Part shown: positions 44,185 through 52,779 of the stretch, one piece after another
Layout of the letters: every line of letters starts with the position of its first letter
Numbering within the stretch: the stretch's first letter is position 1
Assembly (NCBI RefSeq): GCF_008704935.1
Contig: NZ_CP023692.1
Span: 7,479,501-7,543,500 of the forward strand
Direction: 5' to 3'
Source of the DNA: Streptomyces vinaceus
GTDB lineage: Bacteria > Actinomycetota > Actinomycetes > Streptomycetales > Streptomycetaceae
DNA: 64,000 nucleotides
Translations under genes and position numbers: made by a program
Notes under the pieces: model-generated
The model's database searches: none
Seen by the model: the letters and a program-made list of their open reading frames with translations, nothing else
Told to the model about the DNA's origin: nothing

Positions 44185-45041
44185 CCGCGCCCGCGCTCAC
44201 CTACGTGTACGCCGTCACCCAGCCGACCAGCGCCCTCGACGCGGCGCTCCCCACCCTGCACGGCATCGGCCAGGAGCTTCTCCGTCTGCTGCCCTCGGAC
44301 GGCGAGGGCATGCCGCTCGTCTTCGTCGTGTCGGATGTGCCAGAAGCCGACTTCAACGAAACCGCCCTCAAGAACCACTTCGAAGACCTCGAATGGCTGG
44401 AATACGTCGCCCGCACCCACCACGGCGTGGTCCAGGCCGTAGCCACCTGCGCCCCTGTGCTGCCCTTGCGCATGGCCACCGTGTACCAGGACGACCACCG
44501 TGCCCGGCAAGCCTTGACCGTCCAGCACCGCGCGTTCAGCGCGCGCCTCGACCTGCTCCGCGCCCACACCGAGTACGGCGTCAAGATCTACCTGACGCCG
44601 TCCACCACCCTCGAACCCGACCAGGAGGCGACAGTCGGTTCCAGCCAGCCGACCAGTCCCGGCAAGGCCTACCTGCGAGCCCGCAGGGCTCAGCAGCACA
44701 CACGCGAATCCGTCTACCAGCAGGCCCAGGTCGCTGCGCAGGCCATCGAAGCCATCGCCGCCCACCTCACCACGCAGCGTGTGCGTCACGCGCCTCAGCG
44801 CGGCGCCCTGACCGCCACCCAGGAGAACGTCCTCAACGACGCCTACCTCGTCCCCGACGAACAAGCCGAGGAGTTCCAGGCCGCCATCGCCGAGGTCGCC
44901 CGCCGCTTCCCCGACCTCCGCATCGAGGTCACAGGCCCGTGGGCCCCGTACTCCTTCGCCACACCACCACCCGAAACGCCGGACCCGGCTGCCCCCTCCC
45001 ACCATTCCGGAGCCCCGACCGCCCACCGCGAGCCGCCATGA
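44181..45041 (+). CDS. gvpL: Gas vesicle protein GvpL
   Basis: 286 residues; ATG at 44181 overlapping the gvpJ stop. GvpF/L family: LTYVYAVTQPTSALDAALPT, VVSDVPEADFNETALKNHFE, APVLPLRMATVYQDDHRARQ, and a terminal GPWAPYSFATPP. Two half-domains as in GvpF with an extra insertion of about 60 residues. Stop overlaps gvpS as ATGA. Confidence 0.92.
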   Translation: MTAPALTYVYAVTQPTSALDAALPTLHGIGQELLRLLPSDGEGMPLVFVVSDVPEADFNETALKNHFEDLEWLEYVARTHHGVVQAVATCAPVLPLRMATVYQDDHRARQALTVQHRAFSARLDLLRAHTEYGVKIYLTPSTTLEPDQEATVGSSQPTSPGKAYLRARRAQQHTRESVYQQAQVAAQAIEAIAAHLTTQRVRHAPQRGALTATQENVLNDAYLVPDEQAEEFQAAIAEVARRFPDLRIEVTGPWAPYSFATPPPETPDPAAPSHHSGAPTAHREPP

Positions 45042-45259
45042 GCCTCATCGCAAACGACGGGCCGCTGCCCGACCGCCAGGTTGCCCTCGTCGACCTCCTC
45101 GACCGGCTCCTGAGCGGCGGAGTAGTCCTGACCGGCGACATCGTCTTGTCCATCGCTGACATCGACCTCGTGCGGATCTCGCTGCGTGCCCTGATCGTCT
45201 CCGTCAGTTCCGAGACCACTGCATCCCTGGCCGCCGGCGGAGGAAGCGATGAATCGTGA
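45038..45259 (+). CDS. gvpS: Gas vesicle protein GvpS (GvpA-like)
   Basis: 73 residues; ATG at 45038. Core VALVDLLDRLLSGGVVLTGD then IVLSIADIDLVRISLRALIV follows the GvpA/J/M pattern. A short variant of the shell family, probably in vesicle nucleation. Its stop overlaps the gvpK start by 11 bases. Confidence 0.88.
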   Translation: MSLIANDGPLPDRQVALVDLLDRLLSGGVVLTGDIVLSIADIDLVRISLRALIVSVSSETTASLAAGGGSDES

Positions 45260-45653
45260 ACCGGCCCCGCCCCCGCCGCACCGCCCGGGCCGCCTCGATG
45301 ACGTGGGCGACAGCCTTTCCGAGGCCTTCCGTCTCGTCCAGGCACCCCCCACCCCCGACGGGCAGGCTCCCCGCCCCGTCCGGCGCCTTCACACTGACGC
45401 GGAAACCGTCGGGGAAGACCTCCTCAAGCTCGTTCTCACGCTGGTAGAGCTCCTGCGCCAGCTCATCGAGCGCCAAGCGCTGCGCCGCGTCGACGCCGGC
45501 GATCTCACCGACGACCAGGAAGAAGAGCTCGGCGCGACGCTCCTGGCACTCCACGACACCCTCACAGACCTGTGCGCGGAGCACGGTTACGCCCTTGAGG
45601 ACCTCAATCTCGACCTCGGCCCCCTCGGGCCGCTGCTCCCGCGGCGCGACTGA
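45249..45653 (+). CDS. gvpK: Gas vesicle protein GvpK
   Basis: 134 residues; ATG at 45249. Acid/helical GvpK core: TDAETVGEDLLKLVLTLVEL then LRQLIERQALRRVDAGDL and LHDTLTDLCAEHGYALEDLN. Last gene of the gvp operon. GvpK is needed for normal vesicle shape and number in other organisms. Ends 75 bases before a convergent TetR gene. Confidence 0.92.
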   Translation: MNREPAPPPPHRPGRLDDVGDSLSEAFRLVQAPPTPDGQAPRPVRRLHTDAETVGEDLLKLVLTLVELLRQLIERQALRRVDAGDLTDDQEEELGATLLALHDTLTDLCAEHGYALEDLNLDLGPLGPLLPRRD

Positions 45654-45727
45654 CGGCAGGCGGCGCGCCCCACGGCGGACGAGGCTCCGTACGACCGGGC
45701 GATACGACCGGCGATCAGTGAAGGTGC

Positions 45728-46366
45728 TCAGCCGGCCGACAGCAGATCCAGCTCGTTCTCGTAGAGCTGGGCGGGATCAAACCCCATACCGAGGAAATGC
45801 CCGCTGAGTTCCAACGACAGGATGCCGTGCAGCCGCGTCCAGAAAGCAAGGGCCAACCGTGTCGACGAAGCCGGCGCTCGATCCTCCCCGGCAGACAGGG
45901 AGGCAGGGGGCGAAGCCCCGGGGGAGGAGGCGGGATCGGCATCGGAGGCGCTGATGATCAGGCTCATGATCTCCGCCATCTTCAGGGACAGGTCCACGGG
46001 GGCCCGGTAGCCGGGCACCGGTGGCCCGTACACGAGGAAGTAGCGCTGGGGATCGTCGAGTGCCCACGCGCGCAGAGCGTGCGCAAGGCCATGGAGACCG
46101 CCCTCGTCCCGGCCGGCCGCTGCCCGGAAAGCGTCGACCAGACTCTGATAGGCATCGCGTACCAACTCAGCGAGCAACTCGTCCCGGCCCGTGAAATACC
46201 GGTACAGCCCCGCCCCGCTGAGGCCCATCTGCTTTGCGATCTTGTTGAGCGAGAGCGCCGATGTCCCCGCAGCGGCGATCTGCTCCCGCGCCCGCTGCTT
46301 GATCTCTTCACGCACCTGTCGGCGGTAGCGCTCGCGGGGGGTTGTCGTAGCAGTCGGCTCACTCAT
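45728..46366 (-). CDS. TetR-family regulator beside the gas-vesicle operon
   Basis: 212 residues; ATG at 46366 with GGAGG. N-terminal HTH: RQVREEIKQRAREQIAAAGT, SALSLNKIAKQMGLSGAGLY, RYFTGRDELLAEL. The C-terminal domain (FLVYGPPVPGY; LAFWTRLHGILSLELSGHF) is the TetR_C_33/WHG type. Converges on gvpK. It may control gvp or its own unidentified target; no operator was located. Confidence 0.88.
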   Translation of the reverse strand: MSEPTATTTPRERYRRQVREEIKQRAREQIAAAGTSALSLNKIAKQMGLSGAGLYRYFTGRDELLAELVRDAYQSLVDAFRAAAGRDEGGLHGLAHALRAWALDDPQRYFLVYGPPVPGYRAPVDLSLKMAEIMSLIISASDADPASSPGASPPASLSAGEDRAPASSTRLALAFWTRLHGILSLELSGHFLGMGFDPAQLYENELDLLSAG

Positions 46367-46488
46367 GGCAGCCTCCTCCTCGCGTGTTACACCCTATCGC
46401 TCGCGAGGAACCGCCGTTTTCCGAGACCGTACCGTCGCCAGGCGAGGCGCTCTACCGGCCGGTCCGAGGCGTGCCGCGCTGCACGGGC

Positions 46489-46662
46489 TCAGAAGCCGAA
46501 TCTGCCCTTGGCCTTCTCCTTGAGAGCCCTTGCCTTTCCACGAGTCTGCAGGGCGGCGCCTTTCGCCGCTGTGGTCCTCTGCCCCATGGCGTGGGCCACG
46601 GTGCGGACGAGGCGGCCCACGATCTGCTCGGCTCTCGCTTTCAGCTTCTCTTTGGCACTCAT
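46489..46662 (-). CDS. Second CsbD-like small protein
   Basis: 57 residues from the ATG at 46662 (GGAAGG upstream). KEKLKARAEQIVGRLVRTVA, then TTAAKGAALQTRGKARALKE, follows CsbD with Lys/Arg-rich, Gln-containing helices, though less faithful than the protein at 38900. Same length as that one. The two flank the gas-vesicle locus, a tidy stress-island arrangement. Confidence 0.7.
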   Translation of the reverse strand: MSAKEKLKARAEQIVGRLVRTVAHAMGQRTTAAKGAALQTRGKARALKEKAKGRFGF

Positions 46663-46841
46663 CTCAGGATTCCTTCCTCCCACCCCTCTCCTACCCGGAC
46701 CCCTGCGAACGGCACGGGCTGGCGCCATGCATCACCTGCTGGTCCACACTGGAAGCAGGCCCCAGGTCACCCCGGCCGCGCAGGAGGGAAGCGGTTTGTG
46801 CTGTTCGTGGGGACGAACTTGAGCCCCTCTCGGAGGCAAAC

Positions 46842-47282
46842 GTGCCCCAGGACTCCGAACCCCGGATCACGGCCACCCTGTACGAAGCGCCGGGCTACCA
46901 GGGCACCGCCGTCTCCGTCCCGCCCGACAGATGGGACGAGGGCGAGGACGCGATCGTCTATTCGCTCGCCCACCTCGGGCTCGGGCGCCTGAGCTCGCTG
47001 CGGGCCCCGGCCGGACCCCCCGACTCGGATAGCCCCTTTCGGCAGCACGGAACCGGCATCACGCACGTCACCGTCTGGTCCTCGAAGCCGGTTGGCTGGC
47101 CCCTGTCCACCGAGGGGCGGGGAACGACCTGGCAACAGTTCAGCGCCGACACCGCTGATCTTGGGGCATGGGCTCACCGCTCCAGATATGTGCGGGTCTG
47201 GCATCAGCAGGACGGCGCTGCCATGGACACCGAACTCTCTGCCTCGTGCGGCCCCGATCGCCCCATCAGGGTGATGGAGTAG
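46842..47282 (+). CDS. Beta/gamma-crystallin-like protein
   Basis: 146 residues; GTG at 46842 with CGGAGG. ITATLYEAPGYQGTAVSVPP matches the start of a crystallin-type Greek-key motif (LYExxxYxGxxxxl), then YSLAHLGLGRLSSLRAP and THVTVWSSKPVGWPLST. No signal peptide is apparent. Function unknown. Confidence 0.55.
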   Translation: MPQDSEPRITATLYEAPGYQGTAVSVPPDRWDEGEDAIVYSLAHLGLGRLSSLRAPAGPPDSDSPFRQHGTGITHVTVWSSKPVGWPLSTEGRGTTWQQFSADTADLGAWAHRSRYVRVWHQQDGAAMDTELSASCGPDRPIRVME

Positions 47283-47446
47283 CGCGGCGGGGTCTCGGTG
47301 ACCTCCGGCTTGCGGATCAGCGGCGCGCCCACACGACAACCCCTCCTTGCGGCGCCGACACCCCAAGCAGGCGGGGCGCGAGGCACCGAACCCCGGCTGG
47401 CCTTTCCATGCGTGTAGCGGTAGCCCACGCGCTCGGAGGGCTCTGG

Positions 47447-48610
47447 CTACGCGGGGAGCGTGAATCCGTCGTAGAGGTCGTCCAGTGCCCGGAGGGCGAG
47501 CCGGCCGGGAGTGGCGCGGACGGCGAGGTTCCGCACGCCGACGGCGAGTGGGTTGCGCAGGCCTGCCACCTGGCCCGCGCGACGGGACCTCACCCGGATT
47601 GCATCGGTCCGCTCGCGCCGGGCCGTGCTGTACGCGGCGAGGGCAGCAGGGACCGCTCCGGGGCCGGCCCGGTGCAGCAGGTGGGCCAGGACCACGGCGT
47701 CCTCGATCGCCTGGCAGCCGCCTTGGCCCAGGTTGGGCGTCATGGCGTGGGCGGCGTCGCCGATCCAGGCGATGCGGCCTTGGTGCAGGCGGGGCAGCGG
47801 CGCGGCGAGGTCGTAGAGGTCGTGCTGGAGCATGGCGGCGGGCTCCATGTATTCCAGCAGGGCGGGTACGGGCGCGTGCCACCGGCCGAACCGCCGCGCC
47901 AGCTCGGCCCGCCCGTCGGCCGACCGGCTGCCCGGCGGCACGAAGGCGGTGGCATAGACGTACACGCGCCCGTCGGCCAGCGGCACGATGCCGAAGCGCT
48001 CGCCGCGCCCCCAGGTCTCGGAGGTCGTGAGGCCGGGCATGTCCTCGATGGTGACGACCGTCCGCCAGGCCGTTTCGCCGCTGTGGTGCAGGCCGGGGTG
48101 GCCCGGGAAGAACCGCCGACGCAGGGGGCTGTTGATGCCGTCGGCGGCTATCACGACATCGGCCTGCACCTCCCCGGCCCCGGTCCGCACGCGGGCGGTG
48201 TCTTCCTCGGCGCCCTCGATCCCCTCGACGGCGGTGGTGTACCGCAGCGCCCCTTCGGGTAGTTCCGCGGCCAGACCGCCGGTGAGGGCGGCCCGGTGCA
48301 CGGCGAGCGGGGGGCGACCGTAGCGCCGGACCAGTGCGGCGGTGTCGGCCCGGTTCAGCCAGACGCCGTCGGGGCGACGCACGCCCATGGCGGCCGACGC
48401 GGCGCTGCCGGTCGCCCGTTCGACGTCGAATCCGATGGCCTCGAAGGCACGCAGGGCGTTGGGCGCGAGCACGATCCCGGCGCCGGTGCTGGCGGCCGCC
48501 CGAGCCGCCTGCTCGTGGACGGTGACCTCCCAGCCGAGGCGGTGGAGGGCCACGGCCGCCGTGAGTCCGCCGATCCCGGCTCCGACCACGACCACTCGAC
48601 GTCCGCACAT
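47447..48610 (-). CDS. FAD-dependent aromatic monooxygenase
   Basis: 387 residues from the ATG at 48610 (GGAGGGG upstream). FAD-binding GVVVVGAGIGGLTAAVALHR type (here RRVVVVGAGIGGLTAAVALH), the DG fingerprint VVIAADGINSPLRRRFF and the GD motif IAWIGDAAHAMTPNLGQGGC: a group A hydroxylase of the PheA/UbiH type. Substrate unknown. Divergent from a TetR regulator across two strong palindromes, so probably its repressed target. Confidence 0.92.
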   Translation of the reverse strand: MCGRRVVVVGAGIGGLTAAVALHRLGWEVTVHEQAARAAASTGAGIVLAPNALRAFEAIGFDVERATGSAASAAMGVRRPDGVWLNRADTAALVRRYGRPPLAVHRAALTGGLAAELPEGALRYTTAVEGIEGAEEDTARVRTGAGEVQADVVIAADGINSPLRRRFFPGHPGLHHSGETAWRTVVTIEDMPGLTTSETWGRGERFGIVPLADGRVYVYATAFVPPGSRSADGRAELARRFGRWHAPVPALLEYMEPAAMLQHDLYDLAAPLPRLHQGRIAWIGDAAHAMTPNLGQGGCQAIEDAVVLAHLLHRAGPGAVPAALAAYSTARRERTDAIRVRSRRAGQVAGLRNPLAVGVRNLAVRATPGRLALRALDDLYDGFTLPA

Positions 48611-48644
48611 GGGTGTACCCCTCCTCGGTAACAACACCCGCGAC

Positions 48645-48692
48645 CTCTACATCCGTAGAGGCTTCAGTCGATCACTCTACAGCTGTAGAGTG
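48645..48692. promoter_or_regulatory. Two TetR operator palindromes
   Basis: CTCTAC-ATCC-GTAGAG (48645-48660) and CACTCTACAGCTGTAGAGTG (48673-48692, perfect over 20 bases) share CTCTAC/GTAGAG arms. They lie in the 87-base gap between the FAD monooxygenase and TetR genes. Confidence 0.85.
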
Positions 48693-48697
48693 AGCTC

Positions 48698-49360
48698 ATG
48701 TCCACCCCTGACCGCAGGACGCTCATTGCCGACACCGCCATCGCCACCGTGGCCGCCTCAGGCTTGCGCGGCCTGACCCATCGGGCGGTCGACGCCGCCG
48801 CCGGCCTGCCGACGGGCAGCACCTCGTACTACTTCCGCACCCGGACGGCGTTGATCGAGGCCTGCTACCGGCGCCTGGCCGAGAGCGACCTGGCCGACCT
48901 GCAGCAGGACGCGCCGGTGCTCTCCCTCCCGCAGACGGGAGGGAGAGCACCGGCTGAGCATGGGGAAGGCGGCGGCCACGGGCAGAGGGCCGGCAGGCAC
49001 GAGGCGGCGGCCGCACTCGCGAGCGTGATCCACCGCTGGTTGACGACGGGGCGCGAACGCCAGCTGGCCCGCTTCGAACTCTCGCTGGAGGCCGCCCGTA
49101 ATCCGGAGCTGCGTTCGGGACTGCACCGAGCGGGCCTCGGCGCCCGCGCCCGCGCCGCCGGAATCCTCACCGCCCTGGGCGCCGCCCACCCCGAACGCTC
49201 CGCCGAGATCCTGGTCGCCTGGACCGACGGCATCCTCTACGACCACCTGGCCGGGGCCCTCGCCGCCTCGCGCCCCGTGCCGACCGTCCCGGAACTGACC
49301 GCGACGGTCCGGCGGATGCTGGACGCGGCACTGGCTGCGGAGGTGCCGGAGCGCCCCTGA
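48698..49360 (+). CDS. TetR-family regulator
   Basis: 220 residues; ATG at 48698. HTH: RRTLIADTAIATVAASGLRG, LTHRAVDAAAGLPTGSTSYY, FRTRTALIEACYRRLAESDL. The C-terminal domain is Ala/Glu-rich and has a 30-residue insert (residues of about 78-105). It faces the monooxygenase across two matching palindromes and so most likely represses both genes. Confidence 0.92.
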   Translation: MSTPDRRTLIADTAIATVAASGLRGLTHRAVDAAAGLPTGSTSYYFRTRTALIEACYRRLAESDLADLQQDAPVLSLPQTGGRAPAEHGEGGGHGQRAGRHEAAAALASVIHRWLTTGRERQLARFELSLEAARNPELRSGLHRAGLGARARAAGILTALGAAHPERSAEILVAWTDGILYDHLAGALAASRPVPTVPELTATVRRMLDAALAAEVPERP

Positions 49361-49634
49361 CCCGCCGGAGCGCGCCCGGGCGCTGCCCGCCGCCGCGGCC
49401 CACGAGGGGAGCGGCACCGCGGAGCACCGGCCTGGGCGCCTTCTCGTTGCCGGGGTGCGACCCCCGTCGCAGCCTCGGTGGCCAGGGCCGCACCCCGTAC
49501 TTCCGAACGTACCCTGCCGTCGAAACCACGGGTGCGGCGGTCCGTAAGCGGTCACGACCTGCTTCCAGGGGCGTCCGTCACCCGTTCGCGCGCGGCCGGA
49601 TGCCGGGGAGCAGGGTGGGGAAGAGGCTGGGCGC

Positions 49635-49850
49635 ATGTCCGCCAAGCTGATCGTCTACCCGCCCGATGAGCGGGGATGGCGGCGGGTGCGCTACGACGGC
49701 GTCGCCATCGGGGTCGCACACCGCCCGTCCGACATCCGTGTCTTCCTCGCCGACGCCGGGCTGGAGAACGCCGAGGGCGTCGACCTCACCGACCCCGACT
49801 TCGTGGAATGGCGAGGTGCCGGCCCCGAGGCCTGGGAACCCTCCTCCTGA
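49635..49850 (+). CDS. Small conserved protein of unknown function
   Basis: 71 residues; ATG at 49635. Beta-strands MSAKLIVYPPDERGWRRVRY and a helix RPSDIRVFLADAGLENAEG, ending VEWRGAGPEAWEP. No signal peptide or membrane segment. I have seen similar small Streptomyces proteins but cannot assign a function. Confidence 0.55.
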   Translation: MSAKLIVYPPDERGWRRVRYDGVAIGVAHRPSDIRVFLADAGLENAEGVDLTDPDFVEWRGAGPEAWEPSS

Positions 49851-50624
49851 CACACTTTCCACACCGGCGGCTGCTCCGAGCCGAGCCGCAGCCACGCAAA
49901 GGGCTGCCGCCACTGCAGCGGTCCCCGCCCGGAAGCCGAAGCGGTACTCGCCGTCGTCGAACGCCCCGCAGGCCTCGACTGATCGCCCGCACTCTTCGCT
50001 GTGGCTCCACGGCGGCTTCCCCGTCAGTCGGCGGCCCGGGGCCCTGCCCCGCCGGCGGTACGCGTACGGCAAGAGCTGCGGCGGGCGTTTGGCGGCCGCG
50101 TCCTCGACCCAGCGACCAACAGCAGTGGGCCGTAGGGTCCTCGTTGTCGAACCACTGGCGCATCAGTAGCCGCGAGAGCCGCACCAGCAGGCGCATTTTG
50201 CCCTGGGCACGCATTCCGTGCTCACCGTTGCTCCGGACGAGACCTCGGTTCGTGCCTTCGGTACCGACTCGAGCGGTCTCGCGGCATGGACTCCTGCCTT
50301 ACAGGCGGGATTAGGGCAGGCAGCTGACGAGACATCAAGGGGCGCAAGGCCGGAGCGGCCCAGCGGGCGAGCGCGAAACCCGGCCGGTATGGCGCTCATG
50401 TTCCCCATCAACTTCCTGGCCTCACCGAAGGCTCTTCGACGTGCCCCGCTAGCCCTACCCGGCTGCGCTGTGGGATCCCCTGGCCGTGTACCCGGAAGGG
50501 CGCGGCGCCGACCTCCGTACCGGAAGCTCCGTCGAGTACGTAGCACCCGCGCGAGGTGGCGGGTTCGAGGTGGCTGGCGACGGCGAAGAGCACCTACGAC
50601 GCCGTGGTGGAACTCCACGCCTAA
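49851..50624. other. Region left of the IS5-type element, nothing firm
   Basis: 774 bases without a convincing gene on either strand. Confidence 0.35.
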
Positions 50625-50633
50625 CTGATCGTT

Positions 50634-51026
50634 TCAGAATGGGGGCGCGGGCTCTTCGTCATCGAGTCGCAGAAGAACCTGCGTGAAGTCACCGGCGTCG
50701 AGCAGGCCAGCGAGTACCTGGGTCATGTTGTCGATGCCAGCGTCCCGGACTATCAGTCCGTCAGAACACCAGAAGTAGCGGCCGCCCAACTCCTCGCCTG
50801 TTTGGGACGACCTCTTCATCAGGCGCTCGACCTCGGCGAGCGTGAACACGGCCGCGCTCCAGCGGGAGCCGTCCGCTGCCAGCCTCACCTCTACGTCGAC
50901 GTTGCAGACGGCGTCTAGATCCTCGCCGGCGCTGGGTAGGAATGACGCCTCGAACCGATCTGTGCGGACGCGGTACCAGGGTTCATCCCAACCCTGCTCA
51001 GTGGTTTTGTCCTCGGTGCTGGTCAT
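50634..51026 (-). CDS. Passenger protein inside an IS5-type element
   Basis: 130 residues; ATG at 51026. Alpha+beta protein, acidic (VCNVDVEVRLAADGSRWSAA, TLAEVERLMKRSSQTGEELG, GRYFWCSDGLIVRDAGIDNM, TQVLAGLLDAGDFTQVLLRL), similar in feel to small immunity-type proteins of Streptomyces. Family not recognised. The gap to the divergent transposase start is 62 bases. The last codon TTC and stop TGA lie in the left inverted repeat. Confidence 0.75.
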   Translation of the reverse strand: MTSTEDKTTEQGWDEPWYRVRTDRFEASFLPSAGEDLDAVCNVDVEVRLAADGSRWSAAVFTLAEVERLMKRSSQTGEELGGRYFWCSDGLIVRDAGIDNMTQVLAGLLDAGDFTQVLLRLDDEEPAPPF

Positions 51027-51088
51027 CCGGGGAGTATGTCGATCCGGCTCGACTTGCTCAACCGGGTTCTCTGGCAAGCTCCAGCCTC

Positions 51089-51891
51089 GTGAACGTGAAC
51101 CTTGTCCCCGACGATCTCTGGGACCGGATAGCCCCGCTGTTGCCGGCGCGCCCACGCCGACACCGCCACCCCGGACGACTCCCAGTGCCGGACCGGGTCG
51201 CACTGCCGGGCATCATTTACGTCCCGCGTAAGGGCGTGGTCTGGCGCGACGTGCCAAGTGAAGTAGTGGGCTGCTCCGGGGTGACGGCCTGGCGCCGTCT
51301 GCGGGACTGGACCGAGGCCGGAGTCGGGCCCCGTCTGCATGCTGCCCTGCCTACCGAGATGCGTCGCTCCGACCTGCTGGAACTGGACGACTGCTCTGTA
51401 GCGGATCGCACGTCCGGGCCCTCAAAGGGGGGGACCATGTCGGCGCCTCTCCGGTCGACCGCGCCCGCCCCGGCTCCAAGCACCACCTGATCGACCGCCA
51501 TGGAACCCCGCTCGCCGTCTCGGTCACCGGCAGGAACCGCCACGACGTCACCCAACTCCTTCCCTTGTTGGACGCGGTCCCTCCAATCCGCGGACGGCGG
51601 GGACGTCCCCGCCGCAAGCCGCGGCGCGTGTACGCCGATAGGGGCTACGACTTCGACAAGTACCTCCGCCTGCTCTGGAAACGCGGCATCAAGCCGATCA
51701 TCGCCCGCCGCGGTGTCGCACACGGCTCCGGTCTCGGCAAGGTGCGCTGGGTAGTCGAGCGTGCCTTCGCCTGGCTGCACCAGTTCAAGCGACTCCGAAT
51801 CCGCTACGAGCGCCGAGCCGACCTCCATCAGGGCCTGCTCGAACTCGCCTGCAGCATCATCTGCCTCCGACGCCTCCGTAGATCATTCTGA
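51089..51891 (+). pseudogene. IS5-family transposase, frameshifted
   Basis: GTG at 51089: VNLVPDDLWDRIAPLLPARP, a typical IS5/IS427 start, then VVWRDVPSEVVGCSGVTAWR. At about 51398 the frame changes after ELDDCSV to SHVRALKGGDHVG-type sequence and on to RRKPRRVYADRGYDFDKYLR, RGIKPIIARRGVAHG and VRWVVERAFAWLHQFKRLRI, the DDE region with conserved Glu. Stop TGA lies in the right inverted repeat. Joined length about 267 residues, normal for the family. Confidence 0.8.
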
Positions 51892-51902
51892 AACGATCAG
51901 TA

Positions 51903-52779
51903 AGGGCTGTCCCGTAAATGATCTTTGAGCCGCCTCAGGCGAGGTCGGCCGTCGTGCGAGTCCGCTGGCCTATCCGGCGAGGGCGAGGTTGTGCATCCGT
52001 GCGATGCCGAGCATGGCGTGGTGGACGCCGTCGCCCTTGAGGCGGCAGTCGCGGAGGATCTTCCAGGTATTCATTCGGGCGAAGACGTGCTCAACGCGTG
52101 CTCGGACCTGCTTGTGGGACCGGCTGTGTTCCTCCTTCCAGTCGGGGAGTTCGGCCTGGCCCTTCGCCTTTCGGTGCGGGATGACCAGTCCGGTGCCCTG
52201 GTAGCCGCCGACGGCAATCGTGGTGGTGTTGCCGACGGCGGCCTTGGCGCCAGACTCCTCGCAGCCGCGGGAGTCGTGCCGATTGCCCGGCAGCGGCCGG
52301 CCGACCACCACGACCAGGCAGGTGTCCGCGTCGATGACGACCTGATGGGTGGTGCAGTACCAGTAATTCTTGGACTGCTCGGCCACGGTGTGGTCGCGGG
52401 TGGGCACCAGAGTGCCGTCCCCGATGAGTGTCCTTGGCGAACCGTTGGCGGGGCCGGAGCGCGAGCATCGGCGCGAGATGGTCAATGATGCGGTCCGCCG
52501 CCGACTTCGATACCCCGAACAGCGGAGCGAGCTGCCGCATCGTCAGGTTCGTGCGCCAGTGGGCTGCGACCAGCAAGGCCCGGTCCTCCAGCGGCAGGCT
52601 CCACGGTCGGCCCTTGCGGACCGCGTCCGCTCGCTCACGCCGCAGAACCGTCACCAGCTTCCCGAAGGCACGCGGGCTCAGCCCGGTGAACGGGGCTATC
52701 CAGGACGGCTCGGACGTCGTGATCACACCACTCACACCAAGATCATCTCACCCGTGACCAGCCGCTACGGGACAGCCCT
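51903..52779. mobile_element. IS5-type element (877 bases)
   Basis: Left end AGGGCTGTCCCGTA (51903-51916) and right end TACGGGACAGCCCT (52766-52779) are perfect 14-base inverted repeats, flanked by TA (51901-51902; 52780-52781). It abuts the previous element directly. It contains one transposase gene on the minus strand. Confidence 0.8.
51970..52735 (-). pseudogene. IS5-family (HARBI-like) transposase, frameshifted
   Basis: Starts at the GTG at 52735: SWIAPFTGLSPRAFGKLVTV, then WSLPLEDRALLVAAHWRTNL, FGVSKSAADRIIDHLAPMLA. Near 52430 coding moves frame to IGDGTLVPTRDHTVAEQSKN, HQVVIDADTCLVVVVGRPLP, GNRHDSRGCEESGA and the closing ARMNTWKILRDCRLKGDG. DDE residues fall in IGDGTL, DSRG and VEHVFARM. 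Joined length about 255 residues. Confidence 0.8.

Larger units (their letters stand above)
50625..51900. mobile_element. IS5-type element with divergent passenger gene
   Basis: Perfect 17-base inverted repeats CTGATCGTTTCAGAATG (50625-50641) and CATTCTGAAACGATCAG (51884-51900), flanked on both sides by TAA (50622-50624; 51901-51903), a 3-base duplication as in TNA-targeting IS5 relatives. Inside, the transposase runs right from 51089 and a 130-residue gene runs left from 51026. Both genes end Phe-stop on the TTCTGA of the inverted repeats, so the passenger belongs to the element. Total 1276 bases. Confidence 0.85.

Noticed and set aside
46767..48608. 613-codon minus-strand open frame
   Set aside because: It overlaps the monooxygenase in another frame and reads as Arg/Gly/Pro low-complexity sequence without motifs.
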